From the NCBI GenBank assembly GCA_023053545.1, contig JAKZAN010000098.1, forward strand, positions 1-64,000: a DNA stretch of 64,000 bases, given 5' to 3'. The position numbers were made by a program, and so were the translations under genes. This DNA is from Lepidurus packardi. Taxonomy: Eukaryota > Arthropoda > Branchiopoda > Notostraca > Triopsidae. The notes beneath the pieces are model-generated. The model was not told the DNA's origin. It saw only the letters and a program-made list of their open reading frames with translations, and made no database searches. Numbering within the stretch: the first letter of the stretch is position 1; each line of letters starts with the position of its first letter. Below are positions 45,028 to 57,161 of the stretch, piece by piece.

Positions 45028-46658
45028 TCACGCATTTGCCGCGTCCAGCTTTTGCTCCAACTCCTTGATGTGCTTCCGAATATTCTCGATATCCGATCGG
45101 TCCAGTGACTCCTCTTCCGACTCTTCCTCCACTTTTTCGGGTTCTTCTGGCTTTTTCTTCCGTGTCTTTACCATGCCATCCTGCTTTATGTTGTACGCTT
45201 TATTGATCTACTGCTGCTTCTTGTGGCGGCGGGCCTCTTGTTCGAGGGCTGCTCGCCTGGCCTGTTCCTCCTCAGCCTGCTACTTTCGCCTCTCCTCTTC
45301 CTCGAGTTGCTGGATTTAGAGACGCATTTTGTCGACCTGTCCCTTTTCAACGCGTTGCTACATTCTGATAAAATTTAAAAAGGGGGGAATACATTTTGAG
45401 TTGAGAGCGAAGGTAGTCTGTTTAGCGTTTGTGGCGCTGAAGCAGCTGGCCGTGCTTCTCGTTCAGCTTGCTCAGGTGTTCTTCCAGACTTCTGATCTTG
45501 GCCAGGTATATCTGCTGCACCTTCTCATACTGCTGCTTCAGAATGGCCAGGTGTTCCTCCTTTTTCCGCATGTCCTCTTTGTCTAGACGTTGTAATAGCC
45601 AATTAAGGCAGGTTTTTACATTTAGCTTTAAAGTCATTGTTCCGTTTGGAGACTAGTTCTTCGACAGCCTTCTGCTAGCGCTCTTGCTTCCGCTCCAACT
45701 CCTTGATGGTTTCCGCCAGATACATGTTCTTGACACGCAGGAGCTCGTTGCTTTCTTGTACATGTTGCTCGTTCTGGTTAAGCTTTAACCTCACTGCGAA
45801 ATACTCCTGCGCCAAGTTGTTGTGCTTCCGCTACAGATCCATGCGGGACTCCATGATTTGCTTGACTTCCTTACTGAGTTCCTCATCCCGTGACTGTGCG
45901 CGTTCCTAAATTCGGGAAACTTCATCTTTTAGCGCTTCAATGTGTGCACGCAAATTGGCTGCTTCTGCTTAGTAATGTTTGCGCAAGTTTATGATCTACA
46001 TTTAGTGCATAGATTGAATGTCGCTAGGTGCTTGCTGGGGGTGCACCACACTTTGGATGGGAGTGCCTAGACCAGCCCCCCCACCCCCCAACGCCTTTTT
46101 GATTTTGGAATTCTGAATGGTGCTAGCGCCAGTAGTGCCCGTATTTCGTGACTTTCCTTCTAGGTAGGAGCCATGTTTGTGAATATTAAGCTGACTGATA
46201 AGGAAATAGAATATTACTTCATTGACTATCGAGTTCGGGCCGAGCTCTGCACGCACCTCACGACACTGCACCATGTGCTCATGCTGGGTGGGGTCGCATG
46301 AATGCATCAGGTTCTGGATCTTGTGTGCGTCGTCAGCAATTCGCTTTTTGAGATCTGAGTTCTCACGAGATAGTCGGAGGTAGTTATTCCGCTAGTCATA
46401 GAGAGCGGTACGGTGGTGGGATAGAGACCTTTAGAGATCTTCGACCTTGTCCTTGAGGGTTCTATTTTCCCACTCGAGCTTATGCTTGAGGTCAGCCTGG
46501 TATTTGCATTCGTCGTATTTGGAAATCCATTCAAGGCGTTATTTGGCGAAGTCTTAGAGTTTGGAACGATAGTAGGAGAGAAGGGAGTTGAGTTCGGTCT
46601 GCTGGTTGACTCCTACACGCATCATGTCCTCTGCTGCAGTAATGTCGACTGAACTCAT
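45028..46658 (-). CDS. CCDC77: CCDC77-like centrosomal/ciliary coiled-coil protein
   Basis: Exons 46658-45620, 45582-45393 and 45364-45028; introns of 37 and 28 nt; 521 aa. The N-terminus follows CCDC77: LNSLLSYYRSKLQDFAKQR, EWISKYDECKYQAD, HKLEWENRTLKDKVEDLQ, then LRLSRENSDLKKRIADD and HKIQNLM, matching the family 'ENDRLK…DRKKIQHLL'. The middle is a Gly-rich linker; the last ~300 residues are continuous coiled coil ending in an acidic segment. In animals the protein is found at centrosomes; a basal-body role is inferred. UAR codons number about 15. Confidence 0.8.
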
Positions 46659-46801
46659 GGCTGTAGAGTAGATTAGTAGTTAGGGAATATTTTTAAATAT
46701 TAATTGGGAAGCCTACATTGAAGTTTGCCACTCCTCCATTCCTGCTCCATCAGATAAAACTATATATTTTCCACACTATACTCAGCTTTATCCCAACCTA
46801 G

Positions 46802-47629
46802 ATGTAGCCTTCTAAGAAAATCACATGCATCAACCCCAAATGTCGGACCTAACTTAAACGCCCGAGCGCCCCCTTCATTAAGTGTCCCACCTGCAGGACT
46901 GACTTCTTCGTCTTCTGTCACGAGTTCCCCTTCAAACTGTTCGAGTATGTGCAGTGTTCTAAGTGTGTCAACTAGCTTTACTACTTCTTTTGCTTTAAGT
47001 GTTCCGGACTCCTCAGCTATAGCAAATATCGCATGGGCTCGATAAGTACTTGTCGTTGTGGCTTTCAAGGTTGCTATGTGGTATGCGGCCATTGCAAAAA
47101 ACCCTAATGTTTTCCCCCCGATCGTCGGTACGAAGGCATCGCATGGAAGTGCGGAAGCTGCAAAAACCCATATAACTTCATGACGTGTGATCAGTGTTTC
47201 CACGAAGTATACCAGCCAAAGTTCGAGGCGGGACAGCAAACCAGCTGTCTCAATAAATCGTGTAGAGCCTACCTGAACATACGCCTATGCAAAGTTTGTA
47301 ATTTCGTGTTCGCCGATAGCAAAGGCAGGGACTGCTGTGAACCCTGCATGAGCATGGAGAAGCAGCCGCCTCCCCAGAATCAGAGCCCGCAACCCCAGGC
47401 AACTGCAAACAGCACCCAGCCAAGTGCAAATGTTGGAAACGTGTCTAATAACAACACGTCGAAAGGTGTGAGCGACGACGCATGCTGTAAAGTATGCCTG
47501 GATAAGGAGGCCAACTTTATTAATACGACATGTTTCCACATGAGTGTCTGCGAAGAGTGCGTGAAAGCCATCAAACAATAGTGTCCTTTGTGCAGAGCCA
47601 AAGGCGAGTACAGAAGAGTCTTTAAATGA
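46802..47629 (+). CDS. Cysteine-rich zinc-binding protein with C-terminal RING finger
   Basis: Intronless, 275 aa. Residues 1-190 contain about ten CxxC-type knuckles (CINPKC, CPTC, CSKC, CFKC, CRCGFQGC, CGHC, CGSC, CDQC, CKVC, CCEPC), which would bind several zinc ions. A Gln/Asn/Pro-rich linker follows (~190-225). The C-terminus is a C3HC4 RING: CCKVCLDKEANFINTTCFHMSVCEECVKAIKQQCPLC, with one Cys pair split by a UAG-encoded Gln. E3 ubiquitin ligase activity is expected from the RING; the target is unknown. Divergent from CCDC77, with starts 143 bp apart. Confidence 0.85.
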
Positions 47630-47691
47630 TATTCTAGAAAGTGTAATCAACGTCGATTTGATACTCCTTGCTCGTTTCGTATGGGCATATC

Positions 47692-48611
47692 TCACATTAT
47701 CATGTCTCTATAACCCAATGTTTCGCACAAGGAGCGGTTGTGACTCACGAAATCCCTCGGTCCCGATATCAGGATGAGGGTGTCTGGGGCAGGCGGGGGC
47801 ATGAATCTGTTCAGATGGTTGGCTGAGACAGGTCCTGCAGGGCCCAGCCAGTCGGACTCAGGCTTTTCTAGCATGAGGTTGAAATTCAGAGTACTCTGCT
47901 CCAGATAGTAATTGAGTTCTTCGAGGAAGAATAAGTCTTTCTGTATCCCTAGAGTGGGAGGGAATTTAAAATTTAATTCTGATGAATATGGATATTTACT
48001 GAGGTGTTCACTTGCCAAAGGAGGCTAAGGCTTGTCTGATCATTGCTAGTTCCCACGGCTTCCATCAAAGAAAAGAAACTTGTCAAAGCGGTTCCATGCG
48101 CCAACAGCCCAATATACCGATACTTCTTACTTTCCTGTGTGCTATTCTAGACGGTCCCGTTTCCTAAATAACACCATCTTCCGTGCGGGCCCTTAATGTT
48201 AACCAAGTCACCTTTTCGAAGAGTCATCAGTTTTGTTGACATGTTGGCGCCAGAAGGGCTAGCAACCTTTTTAACCAAGATATCGAAAAATCCAACATCG
48301 TCAATACGAGAAATAGGCACGTATGGCTTTTAGATATCCTAAAGTTGAAGGTTAATATGTTGACCCACTTTGTGTCCCAAGCACTTATCCTGATGATTAG
48401 GGAGGACTGTGAGTCATCAAGCATCGAGGAGCAGTGTTGACAAAAGGAGATTACTGAAACGTAGAACATGTGAGTCGTGATTAACCTCCATCGATCCTTG
48501 GAAGGCGGCAGGGATAGAAGTAGAGGAGGGGCCGAGAGCACAGAATTGAGGTTTAATGAGGCATGGGTTTGCAGTAAGGGCTTTGAGGCGGTGGCGGAGA
48601 GCGTTGAGCAT
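47692..48611 (-). CDS. NADH-cytochrome b5 reductase-like flavoprotein (two introns)
   Basis: Exons 48611-48455, 48406-48000 and 47940-47692; introns of 48 and 59 nt; 270 aa. The FAD barrel has HDSHVLRF, GHKVGQHINLQLQD, KPYVPIS (family RxYTPxS, R to K) and DVGFFDILVK; then GDLVNIKGPHGR. The NAD half has YIGLLAHGTALTSFFSLM where the family has GGTGITP, then LSLLWQ…DLFFLEELNYYL and ILISGPRDFV (family: CGPPPM). The Gly-rich nucleotide motif is degraded, so the cofactor or activity may differ. The first intron removes two in-frame TGA codons, so it is required. Confidence 0.85.
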
Positions 48612-48735
48612 AGGTAATTTCTGATAAATTGTTGGACTATGAAGAGAGGGACAATTTCATAATGGCAAGCAGATAGAATAGATTATTTTCGAGGTTAACT
48701 ACTAAATTTTGACCGACACCTGCTGGCCCACATCC

Positions 48736-49452
48736 ATGAATAATTAAAAAAGACTCATCGCAATCTTCAAACTCTTCTTTGAACGTACCTGCCTCAGAAT
48801 CCTCAAGCACCATGACCGTGAGTTCAAAGAATGGCTTTACTTCTCCTCCTGTCTCAGCCAAGATTCCCCAGACTACTCCAAACTAGAGAAGTACCTCGAC
48901 TCTCTTGCCCACCACGCGTCTCTCAGCCCTGTCCCACTCTCTTCACTCCCCAATAGACAAGCAATAATTCTCCATGAAAAGCAGCCTCAGCCTAATACAC
49001 CTCCGCATCATCCTGTGTCATCTCTCAGCAGCTCCCTCAAAGATGACCAGAACTATCACGGGTTTCTCCGTAAAAAACAGGAGATTATGGATAAATTCCG
49101 AGCAGAAGGCGCCTTCCATCCCAACCGTACATTTGGAGGGGAGCGCTCAACCACTCCGATCCAGAACTCCCATGGCAACCAGCATCCTATTCTTATGCAA
49201 TAGCAGAAATTCGGTGAGGATCGGATGCAAGCGCACATTTCTCAAACTAAAGAGGGCCTTACGGTTAAAAATAAACTGCAGACAGCATATAAACAAGATA
49301 GTAGTGCAGGCTTAGAGTGGTGTCCCAATCTATTTTTAAAGAAATTGGAGGAGCTTGGGAAGCTGTTCAACGAGAATCAGATGCGGTTAGAGGTCAGTTT
49401 GCTAGGCGCACGCTTTTCGAATCTATAGGAAGAGCTGAAGTCAGCTTTGTGA
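48736..49452 (+). CDS. Hypothetical protein
   Basis: Intronless, 238 aa from ATG 48736 (MNNQKRLIAIFKLFFERTCL…). The N-terminal ~60 residues are helical with aromatic residues (REFKEWLYFSS). A Ser/Pro/His-rich segment follows (~75-120), then a basic helical part (GFLRKKQEIMDKFRAEGAF…) and a C-terminal coiled coil (LFLKKLEELGKLFNENQMRL). No domain was recognised. Head-to-head with the b5 reductase gene, 124 bp between starts. Confidence 0.65.
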
Positions 49453-49666
49453 GAATGAATAACTTTGTATTGAGGGGGTTTCTACAGAGTTGCAGCTGAG
49501 GCGTATATAAGGTAAGGTTCGGCTGCGTATTCGTGATATAACACTTCCCTGGAATTCGATAGACTTACTTGGATCTGGATGACAAACTTTGTTTTGACAC
49601 CACTGTTCTCGCCTGCTTAATATTTATAATCCACCCATCCTAATATCGTATTATTAGTTAATCCCA

Positions 49667-50847
49667 ATGTAGCCAGCAACATTACCGAAAAATATCCAAC
49701 AGCCTATCCTCGGCAAGGCCTCCCTCGTCGACTATGAAAAGCTCAGCCCCATCAAAAATGGTGCTTACGGCTCTGTCTACATGGGTCAGAACAAGCAAAC
49801 CCAAAAGAAGGTTGCCCTTAAAAAGATGCTTATTGAGCTCGAAGGCGATGGGTTCCCTAGCTCGAGCATCCGAGAAATCGCCTTATTGCGTGAACTCGAA
49901 TCCCCCTTCATCGTTAAGTAACTAAAATAACATGTCACTCTCTCGAATTTGGTTTGTGGTCACTCTCGATTCTTAACACATCTACGCTCTTGGGTTCTCA
50001 TCATATTATTTTGGGTTTGAGAGTGACTGGCGTTATTATGATATTGTCCCTTCCAAACTAGACCGACTGGCACGGTATAGGCTCTAAGACGTATTGATTG
50101 AGGAAAAGACTCTTTATTTGGTCTTAGAATATATCGACGGAGATCTGAAGGACTTAATCCAAAAGTCTCCCAACGGATTCGGCTCGGAGGCTATCCAGAA
50201 GATCTTGTATCAACTTCTCCTTGGTGTACAAGAGTGCCACTTCAAAAGAATCATCCACAGAGATCTCAAGCCTGCCAACCTTCTCATCGATAACGAATGT
50301 ACCAGAAACCTACTAATCAGCTTTTAGTGAACCTTAAAATAGCGGACTTCGGACTTGCACGCACTTACCAGATACCAGCTAGACCATACTCACAAAACGT
50401 CGTCACTCTCTACTATAGAGCTCCCTAAATTCTTCTGGGCTCCCTTGAGTATTCGACCCCGATCGATATCTGGAGTGTGGGTTGCATCTTCGCAGAAATG
50501 ATAACTGGACAAATTCTGTTCCAAGGAGACGCTCAAATCGACCAAATCTACCAGATATTCCGGAGCCTCGGGACACCAAAAGTGAGTGACTGGCCCGGCG
50601 TGGATCGACTGCCTTACTACCGGTACACTTTTCCGGACTGGCGAAAACAAAGCATGAGCACAGTTCTTAAGGACAGATGCAGCGATGAACAGGCTTTAGA
50701 TCTGCTTTCGGTAAGAAAGAGACGTTAATGTTTACTCAATCTTAGAAAATGTTGTGCTACGACCCGTCGATGAGGATTAGCGCGAAGGAGGCTTTGAAGC
50801 ACGAGTATTTTGCATCGATTCGCGGCTGCACCAAACACTCAAATTGA
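49667..50847 (+). CDS. Cyclin-dependent kinase (three introns)
   Basis: Exons 49667-49917, 50081-50298, 50328-50710 and 50746-50847; introns of 163, 29 and 35 nt; 317 aa. All kinase hallmarks are present: [10 protein letters not shown] loop, VALKKM lysine, the PSTAIRE helix as [43 protein letters not shown], the activation loop [16 protein letters not shown] (Ser replacing the usual Thr), [10 protein letters not shown] and the C-lobe end MRISAKEAL. This is a CDK-type kinase needing a cyclin. A short ~30-residue N-terminal extension precedes the domain. Subtype (CDK1/2 versus CDK10/11-like) is not decided. Confidence 0.95.
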
Positions 50848-50959
50848 GTTAGCAGACCCAGACAATTTAGACAACGAGCTAAGCATATCTATATCACCCA
50901 TCACCCATCAGCCATCATCCATCATTCATATTTCAGCACAAAACATCCGTCTAAATAGC

Positions 50960-52525
50960 TCATGAGTTGAGGGCCCTCTCGTAGTTTCTCCCCCCTACCG
51001 CCTATTTGATGCTATTGCCTTTCAGCCCCGAGTAGTTGTCCCACCCCGCATGGCGCCCTTCATTGTAATCCCTCAGTAGTGTCACTGCGTTTTTGGCTCC
51101 TAAGTTCGTAGCCCAGTCAGAACCCACCGAGGTCACTTTCGTCATATTCCTATGTAGACGTTTTTCGGTCGCTGTATTCATTTCCTCCTCGTGCAGTCTC
51201 TTCTTGTCGAGAATACTCTTCTCAAATTGCAAAGGGGTGTGTTTGAGCTACTAGACCTTAATTAAGAGGGGCAACGGCTTGGTTCTGGTGAGCGTGAAAA
51301 AAGGGGACATTGGATTGGTCAGTTGTTCTTTCGTAAGGCTGCTATCTAGAGATGTTATGGGAGGGAATCTTTCTGTCGGCTTCTGGGTCAATTTGGAGAC
51401 CCAGTAAACCATCCTGACTCGCCTGTCCTAAAGCAAAACATTCTGCAGCTCCGTAAAATCATATCTTTCATAATAGTCGGTCTCCAAGTCAGAAATCAGA
51501 GCCTCCACAAACTTCATGTTGTACTGGATTTCGGGTGGCTCTTTGATCGTTAGAGTCTAGATCATGATCTTGGCTGCTGAACCCTTCTCCACTGCGAGCA
51601 GCTCCAACAATTCCTTCTTGTTGACTTCCTCTGCCAGCTGATTGACCTCATGGTCACTGAGGATATGCTGGGATTCCCTGCCTCCCGTCAAATGCATGAA
51701 GTTTTGACAGTGGTTGGTGCACTTAGGACAGAGCTAGTGTTTGATTTCCTGGATGTCTTTTTCTTTGAGCAGCTTTAAGGGTTTTGTTGGTGCTTTTTTA
51801 TTTACAGCTGATTGGGTTTTGCTCAGCTTTTTAAGCTCTTAAAGCTTATGACGAACGACTTTCACACAAACCGAGCAAAAACACACTTACACACTATGCC
51901 AGTTCACAATCGGTCCGTACAAGGCCAGAACATCCATGCGCTAATTGATGCAGGTGTGTTCCAGGTTGGCGGGGTGTAGGAACTTCTTTATTGCCTCGAA
52001 AGTGACTTTGTAAGGAGTTTCGGTGAACTGTGGCGGTCGTTGGGGGATGCGAAATTGGAATATCTGTCGTTCCTTGTTGGCCTCAGTCTGGTCATCACTT
52101 CCGTGTAGCTCATTTTTGATGACAGAGGTTCCATAAGCAGCTCTTAAAGATGTAGGATCTGTCTTTTTGGCTGCATCGGGATCAGCAGGACCTATGAGTT
52201 TCTTCCATTTAGCGACGGGATTCTATGTCTCGTGACAGAGAAGGAACACGCAACACTAGCCACTCAGCATATAAGTTAGAATATCCTAGAAGTATGGCTT
52301 ATTCTGGTGCTTATAGAAGAGGTTGAGGACCTCCTCCTTGTATAGTTCGCGCTGGATGATGCTTTTGATGAGAAAACCCTGCTACTCGATTGTAGTTATT
52401 ATTTTCTGGATGGCCTGGGTGGAGAGGCAGGTGTTTGGCTTGATGATGCCGATGGTGAAGGATAGGTTTTCCTGCTTGGGATCGAAAAGCAAGTTTTCTG
52501 AACGAAGTAGTTGGGTGGTTGCCAT
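50960..52525 (-). CDS. NDP-kinase-domain protein with long C-terminal extension
   Basis: Exons 52525-51887 and 51844-50960; 42-nt intron; 507 aa. Residues ~22-165 are a nucleoside-diphosphate kinase domain: GIIKPNTC with the ATP Lys, GFLIKSIIQREL, YMLSGQCCVFLL, KLIGPADPDAAKKTDPTSLR, and NELHGSDD carrying the phospho-His. The remaining ~340 residues are charged and partly coiled coil, with a Cys-pair patch (HQLCPKCTNHCQNF) and a basic C-terminus. NDPK-domain proteins of such size occur in axonemes (NME5, NME7, RSP23), so a ciliary role is possible but unproven. Convergent with the CDK gene. Confidence 0.87.
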
Positions 52526-52636
52526 GTGTTTCAGTTTCAAACGTGGAAATAATACTTACAGTTTCTTTTGAAGAGTAAATAAAACATGACTAAAACAATT
52601 CCTATAGACTTGGACATTCCATCATCGTCTCTCACC

Positions 52637-54292
52637 TCATTTCATCGACACCCACCCCTCCCAGATCTACTTAGAAATATATCTCCCTACCGTATTGTAC
52701 TTCTGCAGCCAAGCATGCTTCTCCATCTCGCACAGTTTCAGCCTCTCGCTCGGCTCCTTCATCAGCACCTTCGTTATCAGATCACATAGTTCTGCCGACA
52801 AGTGGCTTGGGAAGCTTATCTCCACAGACAGGATCTTATTGTAAGTGCGTTGCTGATCGTTACCCACCTCGAAGGGTGCCTTGCCTGTAGCTAACTCATA
52901 GCACAGAACCCCCAAACTCCAGATATCGACCTTTTCATCGTAGTACTCTCCTTCTACGATTTCAGGAGGAACATAGTCTAGAGTACCGCAGAAGGTTTGG
53001 CGTTTGTGAGTTGGAGAGTAGGTAGACCAGCCGAAATCGGAAAGCTTCAAGACGCCTTCAGTGATCAGGATATTTTCTGGTTTAATATCGCGGTGAATGA
53101 TGTGTTAGGAATGCATATACTTGAGGCCCTCGAGGACCTGCTTGATGTAGAAAGCCGTTGCCTGTTCGGTGAGCCGTTTCTGAGAAGGTTAATGGAATTG
53201 AACTGAATTGAATGGGTTTACCTGTTCGCGCAGTTCCTTGAAAAGGCACCCGGTACCGAGCTCTAGAAGCATGTAGATATACACTTCGTCTGCAAAGTAG
53301 CCATACATCTTGAGGATGTTGGGGTGGTTCATGTACGTCTGGATCCTTATCTCTTCGGCCAGCTGGTGTTCCATTCCCGACTCTCTGAGTTGTTTCTTGT
53401 TGACCATTTTGATCGCCAAAAACATCTTCGTCTTCCGATGTTGGGCCATATACACATTCCCGAATCTTCCCTTCCCCAACTTTCGTCCTAACTAAAACTG
53501 ATCAATCCGCAGCTCTTCCTTCTTATCAATCAATGGTATCTTAATGAACTGCTGCTTAAGAGGCCTATACATCTGAACGTTCCTCGGCTGGCTTGGGTGC
53601 GAAGGCACCAGACCCCGAGGCACAGATTGTGTGGGGATAGAAGTGCTTGATTTATTAACATCGGGATCTTTATTTTTACTTACTAATTGAACTTTTGCAA
53701 TCAGCTCTTTAGGAGGCTTTTTGATTGTGATGAGGCCTTTGGAACTGTTAAGATGGCTTGTGCTCGAAGTTAGGCTATTGGCCTGGCCAAAAGCAGTATT
53801 AGTACTCGAATCACTCAAGTTTTTCTTATGCTGGTTGACAGTCATTGAATTATTCTACTTCTATTTGGGATGGGTCGTGAGTTTGGCGGCAGTTCTGTTT
53901 GTGCAAGATCCGGGTTGACTATTAATACTGCTATTTTTGCTGCCAAGCTTTTTTAAATTCAGTTCTCTGAGCTGGTTGATAAGCCTATTATTCGTCGGAG
54001 ATTTCTGAGGTTTGACGATGATATTGCTCGCCGTCGTGCTATTGTTGCACAGGGCGGCACTCTTCATATCTTGTTGCTTGTTGCGACTCGCAGAAGTGGC
54101 GGTGCCTTGTAGATAGGTTGGAACCTTTTTGGAAGCTGTGTCTTTGGTCGCGAGGGAGAGTTTATTGATGAAGAGGTCTTAACTATCATAGGTTTTAAGG
54201 GTGCGGGAGGTGAGAGAACCATCGTTGGAAGGAAGTTTTTGGAGCTCGAGGGGACCAACGGTGTATTGACGGAGTGTAGAAAAATTGTCCAT
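52637..54292 (-). CDS. Aurora-type mitotic kinase
   Basis: Exons 54292-53222 and 53179-52637; 42-nt intron; 537 aa. The N-terminal ~260 residues are disordered, Ser/Asn/Lys-rich. The kinase domain carries LGKGRFGNVYMA, FLAIKMV, IIHRDIKPENIL, SDFGWS, and the Aurora signature RQTFCGTLDYVPPEIVEG with the T-loop Thr, then KVDIWSLGVLCYELATGKAPF. Auroras act at centrosomes, kinetochores and midzone, and in ciliates also at division furrows. The stop is TGA 52639; an in-frame TAG at 52669 is Gln. Confidence 0.95.
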
Positions 54293-54394
54293 GACGATTA
54301 GAAATAAGGATATTAGTTATGAATATTGAATTACAAGGCCCTTAACGACTTCATTTAACTCTTAAACTTCCTGAGGCTTCTTAATATCGTCAAG

Positions 54395-54986
54395 TCAAGA
54401 CTGTCTCAGCTATTACTCATACATACCATCAGCATTTTTAGTCTATTGTGCGCTCTTCTAGAAGAGTCGCTTAGTTTCTGCGAGAGCCCATTCACAGATC
54501 GTAGATCTAGTCATTCCTCTTTTATCCTCCGTAGTAGCCGTTATGCTCCTGCTTTGCGATCGGAACTTACCTGGGACTCTGTTTTGCAGCTGAAAGGTGT
54601 CTGTTGTGAACGTTCTTCATATTTCCTAGTAGTTCCTAGGGAGTGCTATCTAGGATAGTCACGAATGGAGTACCGAACATGAGTTTAACAAAGGGATTCA
54701 TCAAGTCCTCGGGAGATTCTCTGCCAAAGCCTATTGGAGGAAAAGGCGGCGAAAATATATTATTGACTCTTTCGTTTACAGGCACACGAAATTGGCGAGT
54801 GTCAGTTCTAACGTTGTCTTTGCCATCTTGGATCTAGTTGGTAGTGATCTTTTCAGTGCAGATCAGCATTTTTGTGTCCTCAGGGTCTTGATCGCAAGTG
54901 GTGCTTGAGGTGGAGGAGGTTTGGGCATAGTGGAAGCGTTGGTGATGGTTTTCGTCGTCTTTTTTGTCCTTGGTAAACCAGCCCAT
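54395..54986 (-). CDS. Hypothetical protein (one intron)
   Basis: Exons 54986-54571 and 54506-54395; 64-nt intron (GTAAGT...ACTAG), phase 2; 175 aa. Begins MGWFTKDKKDDENHHQ; polar and acidic with one compact block (FSPPFPPIGFGRESPEDLM) and a helical C-terminus (CEWALAETKRLFQKSAQQ). The Gly2 start could be myristoylated. No family was recognised. It lies 102 bp upstream of Aurora on the same strand. Confidence 0.6.
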
Positions 54987-55165
54987 GAGCGTGGAGAGAT
55001 GATGGAGTGTGTGAGCTTGGATTGTTTTTCGTGGATCGCAAAATGAATAATAAAGACGGAAGCCTAAGTGATTTTAATAAATACTGAATTAACCATCGAC
55101 TAAAATTTAGCTTCTAGAATTGCAGCCATCTTCTGAGGTGATTATTCCTTCCAATACTAACGAAA

Positions 55166-57006
55166 TCATCTGTACTCGTTGAAGAAAGCACGGAGCCCAG
55201 GCGGGCAGGCTTGCGTCAACCCTTTGTTAACATCCAGTTCCACCGCGTAACACATCAGAATCGCGTCGGCCCCTGTTCCGTACACATCCATAAACAGATT
55301 CGCCACGACGAAACTGATCACGAAGAACATTATCGTTGGGGCGACAGGCGAGAATATCTCGTTACTAAAGTAGTCGATGTTGTTTATCATTAAGTAACCC
55401 GAGAGTGTGCAGACCAGAGTGACCACCAGTTTTGCAAAGATCGTGACGATATGGCCTAAACCGTGGGTCATTGCGTACTCGCTGCGACTCCTAAGGATCA
55501 GATAGAATGCTTGGTGAGCAGCAGAACAGAACCCTTCCCCAGAAATAGCCATCATGATATATGCATTCTTGGTGATGAAGCGAATGAAGCGCTAGAAGCA
55601 GGCAATGCAGCACCTTGCGCAATTCAGACAGTGTTTACTCACGACATTCTAGACTGGGTTGTCACTGATTGTATGGTTCTTAGCCATGGCATGAAGTACC
55701 TCGAGGACTATCTGCAACATCAACATGATGGTTGTTAGAAGAGCCCCGAATGCGAGGGAGCCCAAATGGAAAGTCAAGGCTCTAGTGAAGCTCTTGCAGA
55801 CTGGGGAAGAAGTTGGGGTGCGACTTATCTTGGAAAAATACCAAAATGCTGCGGTCGAAGCGATTGTGAATTGGCCCAAAGCGATGGCAAACTCGCAGTT
55901 CCAAAACAATCCGAATAAATAGTAGATGAGAGTTCTCTTTACGCCCTCGTCCCAGTCGATACAGTTGTAAGGGGAGCCTCCGCACTGTCCGGGAGTCCCG
56001 GAGCTATAGATATACACAGAGACGATTATCCAGAATGTGAAAAACAGAGCCTATTGGGGGGAAGGAGAAGATGTAATGTGTGGGTGGTTACCATGAGAGC
56101 ATACATGATACTGGGTATCACAATAGCGGTGGGGGTTTATCGAGTGAAATCAGCAGTGGCTTTTAAAATAACGACAGCCGTCCTGATGGACTTGAAAACA
56201 CAGATAAAGACTAGCAGAGAAATAGCGTCGATAACCCAGGCTGTGATAGCTAGCCACTTGAGGTTCTCAGGGTCGTGCAAGGCTGATGCAGAAGTCACTC
56301 TATTGGCGAACTCAGGATCTTGAGACATATAAAAGCATAGGCATCCGAAGGTCGTGAGCCCTACAAAATAAATCGCAATCAGAGACCAGATGATACAGCC
56401 TCCCAGATTTCTGATCAATATCATGACCAAAAGGGCCACAATGAGTGACATGAAAAGAATCGATAGCTCTACAGGCCAGGCGACACGCAAGTCGTTGATA
56501 CTCTTCTACCAAAAACTGATGCCCACATTTACAGTATTAGCGATGGCGCTATTTGTGGGGTAGCAGATGTCCATCACACGAGTAGTATTGTAAATTCCAA
56601 ACGATGTGCAGTTGATACTTAAGTTGTCGAAGCGGCAGTTAGACTGCTATGTTGTGCTGGCGGTGGGGCACTCATCGATACAGCAGAATATTGATGGATT
56701 GGATATATTGAAGTAGACGTATTTCATTGTAGCATACCCAGGACTGAATCCGCATTGCTTACCAGAAGAATCAAAAGGTGCCGCCAAAAGCTGGGGATCC
56801 CCGTTTGCGAAGGCAACAGCAGCGATCACTATGAGACCAGCCCAGAAAGCGAGGTAGACGAGGCAGAAGATAACGTCTCTACATCTGCGTTCTTCGGTAG
56901 GGCCGTCTTTGAGAGAATGTTCAAGAGGCTCTCCTTTGTAGTGGGGATCTTGTTCCTTGTAGGTATAGGGATTGGAGACTAATTATTGGTTAAGAGCAAA
57001 GGCCAT
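55166..57006 (-). CDS. Choline transporter-like protein (SLC44/CTL family)
   Basis: Exons 57006-56092 and 56050-55166; phase-0 intron of 41 nt; 599 aa. The CTL N-terminus is clear: YKGEPLEHSLKDGPTEERRCRDVIFCLVYL corresponds to the family 'GP…R-CTDI' block before TM1. About ten membrane spans follow, with an extracellular Cys-rich loop between the first two. The family's C-terminal half is also recognisable: FWNCEFAIALGQFTIAS, GSLAFGALL, RCCIACF, NAYIMMAISGEGFC, VVANLFMDVYGTGADAILMC. The family moves choline, and in some members ethanolamine, across plasma or mitochondrial membranes. Confidence 0.95.
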
Positions 57007-57161
57007 ACTTGGGAATCTGTCAGATATTGATACTAATAGATTATTGTATGTATGTATAAGATACCAATTACTAATAGATTATTAATAGCATCAGAATTAA
57101 AGGCTAGAACTCAAATTCACTGAAGAAATAGTATTTATTAGCGAGACCAAACAGCATACCA

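Noticed and set aside
50889..50930. CCATCA-rich short repeat between the CDK and NDPK genes
   Set aside because: Imperfect, about 40 bp, and in a convergent 3' region. Simple sequence without further support.
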